From Ettlia oleoabundans (taxonomy: Eukaryota; Chlorophyta; Chlorophyceae; Chlamydomonadales), in assembly GCA_019693395.1 (NCBI GenBank), contig JAAMXP010002662.1:1-34437 (forward strand): a stretch of 34,437 bases of DNA, read 5' to 3'. The position numbers were made by a program, and so were the translations under genes. Numbering within the stretch: position 1 is the first letter of the stretch; every line of letters begins with the position of its first letter. The notes under the pieces are model-generated. The model searched no databases. It was not told where the DNA came from and worked only from the letters and a program-made list of their open reading frames with translations. Positions 31,953 through 34,437 of this stretch are shown here, piece by piece.

Positions 31953-32145
31953 CAAGCTTAACAACAGGAGTGCTTGAATTTGCCGATTCGTAGCTGCATT
32001 CTTTCCTTACTGTGTCTTTCTCTATAATACTCAGTTTCCCAGTCAAACAAATATGTAGTGACCAAACAGGCAACCAGGTTGCTAACACCTAAAAAAAGGA
32101 AAACCAAAGGTGTGGAGGCAGTATGAAGTTCTGTTGTTTGCAGCA
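31953..32145. other. Convergent 3' flanks of the XRN-type gene and PIG-S
   Basis: The 193 bases between the two stop codons hold both 3' ends. No TGTAA is seen on either strand, so the transcripts may overlap or use a variant signal. Confidence 0.5.
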
Positions 32146-33557
32146 TCAATCTGCTCCGTCGCAATTGAGTACCTCAGTTGACTGTGGGTCTGCTTGGTGC
32201 CTCCTCTGTTGCTGCCGCTGCTTCTGCCACGCCGCTGCCTCACGGCCTGCCACCTGGATCAGCACCAGGGACACTGGCAAAGCCAGCGGCAGCAGTACTG
32301 CCAGCACGTGCTCTGGCGGGAAGGCCTGGTGGGTCCCGGTGTCTGGGTCATGCAACAGCTCGTGGGCCAGCGACCAGGCGCCGCGCGCGGCTGCGAGCAT
32401 ACTGACAACCGCACCGCCCGTTCGCTGCCCATTTTCGTGTTGATGTTCCTGCTGCTGCTGCTGAGCTGCCTGCAGAAGCCGCACTACTTCATTAGCACGG
32501 CTTGCCGTTGCTGCCGAAGTTGGCTGGTCGTGGGCTGCACCCGCGGCGCCAACGAACCGCTGCAGCGCCACTGCCGCCCCAGCAGCACATGCTGTCGCCA
32601 ACCTACGGCGCACCTGCTGAAGGGCCTCCACAGGAGAGATGTTATCTCCGCTGCCAACGGTGCTGTTGGCCGAAAAAGGCTGCATCAGCCAGGACAGGAT
32701 GGCTGCTGCCAGGTGCTCCTCCAGGCTGCGTTTTGTCAAACAACTGCTGCCACTGCTGCAACCGCTCAAACCCTGGTTGACCACAAGCAGCAGGGTGCCA
32801 TCCTGCACTTCCATGCTGGGGGTGACCATGCTGCCACTGACACCCCCACTCTCCAGCAGCAGCGGTTGTTGTGCAGCTGGTGGGACATACAGCAGCACAT
32901 GTGGGGCGGCCTCCTCCAAGTTGCTATCAACGTGTGCCTGGCTGGCAGACCATGCCATCTGCTGCATTTGCTCGCCCCAGCCAGCTGTGGCACCAGCAGA
33001 CAACACGATTGCACGATGCTGTGCATCCCAGCGCAGCTGCTCCACTGGTAGTTGTGGCGGGTACACCACGAGGTTGGTGCTGACATGGACTGGTGCAAAG
33101 TGGCTCAATGATGGCTGCAGGTGCCTGGCAACCATTGCCTCGAAATCCACTGCCTGACCTACACGCTGCACAGCTTCAGCAAGAAGAACAGTGCAGTGGA
33201 GATGGACAGCGGTCCCGCACAAGTTGCGGGCACCTGCTGCCACGCGTGCTGCCAGCGGGCCGGAAGCTGTGCTCAACTGGCGCGCATCCTTGGCCGGCAA
33301 GGCGCGCCGCTGGATGGCCAGTGCCTTCCAGGCATGGTACACGCCTGCAGTGCAGAGGGAAATTGTCAGAGGCTTGCTACAGAGTGATCAAGTTGCCTTG
33401 TTGCCCTGGCGACAAAATGCCAACGTTATCCTCAACGTGTGACCCCTTCTAACATACCTCCTGCATATATGACAAGGAACACTGCAATAACCAATGCTCG
33501 AGCTACTGACGGCCTGCAGCCCCCGCTATCGCGCGCTGCCGTGCCACACATGCCCAT
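32146..33557 (-). CDS. PIG-S-like GPI transamidase subunit
   Basis: Two exons (33557-33458 and 33344-32146) give 432 residues. PIG-S is an ER membrane subunit of the GPI transamidase complex, which attaches GPI anchors to proteins. The order of features fits: an N-terminal membrane span (ARALVIAVFLVIYAGG, residues ~19-34) followed by a basic stretch, a lumenal domain with LHCTVLLAEAVQRVG, FEAMVARHLQPSLSHFAPV, HVLLYVPPAAQQPLLLESGG and QDGTLLLVVNQG, and a C-terminal span HVLAVLLPLALPVSLVLIQV with a short polar tail. Human PIG-S is about 555 residues; the region after the first span is much shorter here. The small first exon was chosen because its donor phase (G|GTATGT) matches and it encodes the expected membrane span. 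Family call is by partial motif match; moderate certainty. Confidence 0.7.
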
Positions 33558-33731
33558 GCAGTGCTTGAATTCGACACGCTACCTGCGAACTACGCGAATT
33601 GCGGCACATTACGACACCTGACCTGGCGCCAGCAGGGTTTCGATCACTTCATCATCTGCCCTCCGCTTCCCGCAGGCGCTGCCTGCACCGCCGCCGCGCC
33701 AGTAACCTGCTCCGCGCGTCACAAGACAGCT
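33558..33731. promoter_or_regulatory. Bidirectional promoter, PIG-S / VOC gene
   Basis: The divergent start codons are 174 bases apart in the preferred models. Both first exons are short and were placed by phase, so the distance is less certain than for the other pairs. Confidence 0.4.
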
Positions 33732-34437
33732 ATGCAGACAGCGGTGGCCTCCATCAGTGGGTTCGGCGGCAACGCAACCAGGTGAGCTACAGCGGGGTAG
33801 TACGAGATAAATTCTCGCTGGATATTCTTGACATCAACCAAGCACTACCGTGCCGTGCAGACCTTCTCAGCGCCGGGCAAGTAGGGCAGTCTGCCACCCC
33901 GTTTTGAGCAAGCAGGCGTCCCGCGTTTACACAACCTCCCCAGCCTTTAGCGGCGTAGATGGGCCCTACAGCCTGAAGCGCAAGGCCCAAAACGCCACAA
34001 AGGGTACGAGATTGAACTCGTGTCTACCACCTTCTCTGTTGCCACACGCCGCCTGCACGCCTGCACGGCGCCTCCCAGAAGCCCGATCGCACATGGCTCT
34101 TGCATGTTGCTTTCCTGCACGGACACCTGCTGGTCCAGCAATAGCAGCCGCAAATTCAGCTACAAGCTGCTGCTCCATCCTGAACATGGAATTTTTAGCG
34201 CAGCGGCACAACCATAACACCGCTCCTTGCTGCCGCCCTGCTCGGCCTGCAGGGCGCATACTGTTTCATGGCGTACACCATGTGGCGCTGCTGTGTGAGA
34301 GCCTGGAACGCTCCTTGGACTTCTATTGCGGCGTGCTGGGCCTTGAGGTGGGGCCATGCAGCTGTCCATGGCAGCCAGCAACCGGGGTCTGGTCGACCTG
34401 CCCCAAGCGGTCAGCCGCCGCCGCGCCCTCGGACCCC
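33732..34437 (+). CDS. Glyoxalase/VOC-fold protein, probably organellar (5' part)
   Basis: Exons 33732-33781, 33951-34003 and 34253-34347 join in phase; the gene runs off the right edge. The third exon encodes ILFHGVHHVALLCESLERSL and DFYCGVLGLE, the first beta-alpha unit of a vicinal-oxygen-chelate (glyoxalase/bleomycin-resistance) domain, in which the second His of GVHHVAL is normally the first metal ligand. It resembles plant chloroplast VOC proteins of unassigned substrate. The upstream residues (MQTAVASISGFGGNATR and SLKRKAQNATKG) are basic and hydroxylated, like an organelle leader. After 34347 the frame no longer resembles the family, so I read GTGGGG there as a splice donor. Domain identity is fairly sure; the first two exons are less so. 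Confidence 0.72.

Overview
The window is nuclear DNA of a green alga (Chlorophyta, probably a Chlorella/Coccomyxa-like trebouxiophyte). The evidence is dense short introns with GT/GC-AG borders, GC-rich CAG/GCA-biased coding sequence with long alanine and glutamine runs, TGTAA polyadenylation signals downstream of several stop codons, and plant/alga-type proteins, some with plastid or mitochondrial leaders. I placed 13 protein genes and about 73 introns by following reading phase across splice sites and matching conserved family motifs. No tRNA, rRNA, CRISPR array or intact mobile element was seen.

Layout, left to right: a membrane-anchored DUF218/YdcF-like protein (minus, runs off the left edge); U1A/U2B''-type spliceosomal RRM protein (minus); ribosomal protein eL8/RPL7A (plus); a large, unrecognised plastid-type protein built on about thirteen ~22-residue repeats (plus); free methionine-(R)-sulfoxide reductase (minus); malonyl-CoA decarboxylase (plus); a protein whose N-terminal helical domain recalls the UND domain of plant U-box proteins (minus); an ICMT/phospholipid-methyltransferase-like membrane enzyme with a plastid-type leader (plus); an Esf2/ABT1 ribosome biogenesis factor (minus); the SEC11 signal peptidase subunit (minus); an XRN-type 5'-3' exonuclease (plus); a PIG-S-like GPI transamidase subunit (minus); and the start of a glyoxalase/VOC-fold protein (plus, runs off the right edge).

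The genes are mostly housekeeping: RNA processing and ribosome production (U2B'', eL8, Esf2, XRN), secretory pathway (SEC11, PIG-S), redox and acyl-CoA metabolism (fRMsr, MLYCD, VOC). They do not form one pathway. Their arrangement is regular: five head-to-head pairs have start codons 174-286 bp apart, alternating with tail-to-tail pairs whose polyadenylation signals overlap or interdigitate.

The most novel item is the gene at 7026-11269. It predicts a 947-residue protein with a bipartite plastid leader, a transmembrane segment, five LPGKM repeats and a C-terminal array of S-[KR]-[YW]-D-P-x3-L-L units at a ~22-residue period. A second general feature is the number of GC-AG introns (seven placed by reading phase).
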